Translations under genes and position numbers: made by a program
NCBI GenBank assembly: GCA_004376385.1
Contig: SOJY01000035.1
Coordinates: 1 to 5,485, forward strand
Reading direction: 5' to 3'
Source: Candidatus Bathyarchaeum sp.
Lineage (GTDB): Archaea; Thermoproteota; Bathyarchaeia; Bathyarchaeales; Bathyarchaeaceae
Length of the DNA stretch: 5,485 nt
Notes under the pieces: model-generated
What the model was told of the DNA's origin: nothing
The model's input: the letters and a program-made list of their open reading frames with translations, nothing else
The model's database searches: none
Shown: positions 5,174-5,485 of the stretch, in pieces
How positions within the stretch are numbered: the first letter of the stretch is position 1
Layout: each line of letters opens with the position of its first letter

Positions 5174-5182
5174 TATAATATA
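5174..5182 (+). promoter_or_regulatory. Candidate TATA box of the exported-protein gene
   Basis: TATAATATA is the best TATA-like match in the stretch. It predicts a start near 5205 and a leader of about 225 bases containing all the structures described. A weaker box, ATTTAACA near 5274-5281, would give a leader of about 130 bases that still includes the three hairpins. Confidence 0.4.
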
Positions 5183-5260
5183 CTAGAAAAGAGTTATTGA
5201 ATTACTAGTAAAATCTTTCATAACGCTTTAATCCAACATATGCAAAATGGTTGCCCCCTA

Positions 5261-5310
5261 GAACAGAAATGAGATTTAACATTCTGTTTCAGAATCAACT
5301 TCCCTGAAAC
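5261..5310 (+). ncRNA. Leader segment with mutually exclusive pairings
   Basis: The run 5281-5295 can pair in three ways. AACAGAA (5262-5268) pairs with TTCTGTT (5282-5288). ATTCTG (5281-5286) pairs with CAGAAT (5290-5295) around a TTT loop. GTTTCAG (5286-5292) pairs with CTGAAAC (5304-5310). Each is perfect over 6-7 pairs, and they overlap so only one can form fully. This is a feature of switching RNAs, but the sequence is AU-rich and the stems are short. Confidence 0.35.
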
Positions 5311-5340
5311 TAACAAAAGAATGCTAAAAACGAAAACAAG

Positions 5341-5392
5341 CCAAGGGTAAATCCCTTGGAGGCGCGAAACCGCCTAGCCCCAATTGAAGGGC
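5341..5392 (+). ncRNA. Three tandem hairpins in the 5' leader, riboswitch-like
   Basis: Hairpin 1 is CCAAGGG/CCCTTGG with loop TAAAT (5341-5359). Hairpin 2 starts on the next base: AGGCG/CGCCT with loop CGAAAC (5360-5375). Hairpin 3 follows one base later: GCCC/GGGC with an 8-base loop containing the palindrome CAATTG (5377-5392). This GC-rich block stands out from AT-rich surroundings and ends 38 bases before the start codon. Zero or one-base linkers suggest stacking of the helices into one compact fold. I do not recognise it as a known riboswitch class; the order of purine-rich loops faintly recalls the c-di-GMP-I (GEMM) motif, but key strands do not match. Confidence 0.55.
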
Positions 5393-5413
5393 AGAAAGAG
5401 AACAAAGAGAGAG

Positions 5414-5420
5414 AAAGGAG
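5414..5420 (+). promoter_or_regulatory. Ribosome binding site of the exported-protein gene
   Basis: AAAGGAG lies 10 bases before ATG 5431, within a long run of almost only A and G (5393-5425). The purine run should stay single-stranded and accessible unless the upstream structures reach it. Confidence 0.7.
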
Positions 5421-5430
5421 AAAAACTAAC

Positions 5431-5485
5431 ATGAACAAGAAAATATTGATGAGCATAATGGCGATAGGATTAGTTGCAATGCTAG
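5431..5485 (+). CDS. Partial exported protein, N-terminal signal peptide only
   Basis: Only 18 codons are in the window: MNKKILMSIMAIGLVAML, open at the right edge. A short basic start (NKK) followed by an uninterrupted hydrophobic core is the form of a Sec signal peptide or N-terminal anchor, so the product is probably secreted or on the cell surface. The pattern KKILMSIMAIGLVAML resembles signal peptides of archaeal TasA/CalY-like (SipW-dependent type) proteins, where the next residues would read like GAGT-AYFSDTE; that assignment is a guess from memory and cannot be tested here. The start is well supported by AAAGGAG 10 bases upstream. A long structured leader and repeated motifs upstream suggest tight regulation. 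Confidence 0.82.
   Translation, partial: MNKKILMSIMAIGLVAML

Larger units (their letters stand above)
5012..5430 (+). other. Long gene-free stretch: terminator, repeats and structured leader
   Basis: No convincing protein gene lies in these 419 bases. In order it holds a T tract ending the Lrp-like gene, two CATTTGATA-CGTTTT elements, a 10-bp inverted repeat, a TATA-like box, a 6-bp inverted repeat (TACTAG/CTAGTA, 5181-5210), a zone of competing pairings (5261-5310), three tightly packed hairpins (5341-5392), and a purine-rich run with a ribosome binding site. A 9-codon open frame at 5321-5350 has no ribosome binding site. The whole reads as promoter plus long 5' leader of the gene at 5431. 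Confidence 0.6.

Noticed and set aside
5341..5392. A c-di-GMP-I (GEMM) riboswitch
   Set aside because: The order of A-rich loops is suggestive, but the expected GGCAAACC and GGGACGCAAAGCC strands are absent, so only an unassigned structured leader is claimed.
5012..5430. CRISPR array or tRNA gene in the long intergenic stretch
   Set aside because: There are only two imperfect repeat copies without regular spacers, and no cloverleaf, TTCRA T-loop or CCA-end pattern fits.

Overview
The window looks like a piece of an archaeal chromosome. Evidence: an archaeal-type tRNA m2,2G26 methyltransferase (Trm1), a THEP1-family NTPase, a short Lrp/AsnC-type regulator, TATA-like boxes rather than -35/-10 promoters, T-rich stretches after genes, and frequent TTG, GTG and probably CTG starts. 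The moderate base composition and the many small Cys-rich or membrane hypotheticals suggest a TACK-group lineage such as Bathyarchaeia. That placement is inference; no rRNA is present to confirm it.

Layout, left to right. The first 71 bases hold the start of a minus-strand gene that leaves the window and would encode a hydrophobic N-terminus. Next is minus-strand trm1 (229-1428), which diverges across a short shared promoter region from a plus-strand pair: a THEP1-like NTPase (best start a CTG at 1514) and a nitroreductase (2092-2679). A separate promoter drives a three-part protein (2773-3519) with a GIY-YIG fold, a central unassigned domain, and a C-terminal zinc-ribbon segment that resembles the chromatin protein Cren7. 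After a T-rich terminator zone come two translationally coupled hypothetical genes (3769-3978 and 3975-4397), the second a single-span membrane protein with a His/Cys cluster. Then comes an Lrp/AsnC-like regulator (4496-5011) with a perfect 15-bp palindrome at its 5' end. The window closes with a long gene-free stretch (5012-5430) leading into the first 18 codons of an exported protein.

The most interesting part is that last intergenic stretch. It carries a 10-bp inverted repeat, repeated CATTTGATA-CGTTTT elements, a segment with three mutually exclusive base pairings, and then three hairpins packed almost without linkers just ahead of a strong ribosome binding site. It reads like the structured leader of a regulated surface or secreted protein. 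A near copy of one of its promoter-side motifs (GATAAC-TTTT-CGTATC) also lies upstream of the left-edge gene, so the two genes with hydrophobic N-termini may share a regulator. The remaining genes do not form an obvious single pathway: tRNA modification, nucleotide hydrolysis, flavin redox chemistry and a possible DNA-binding or nuclease-fold protein sit side by side.
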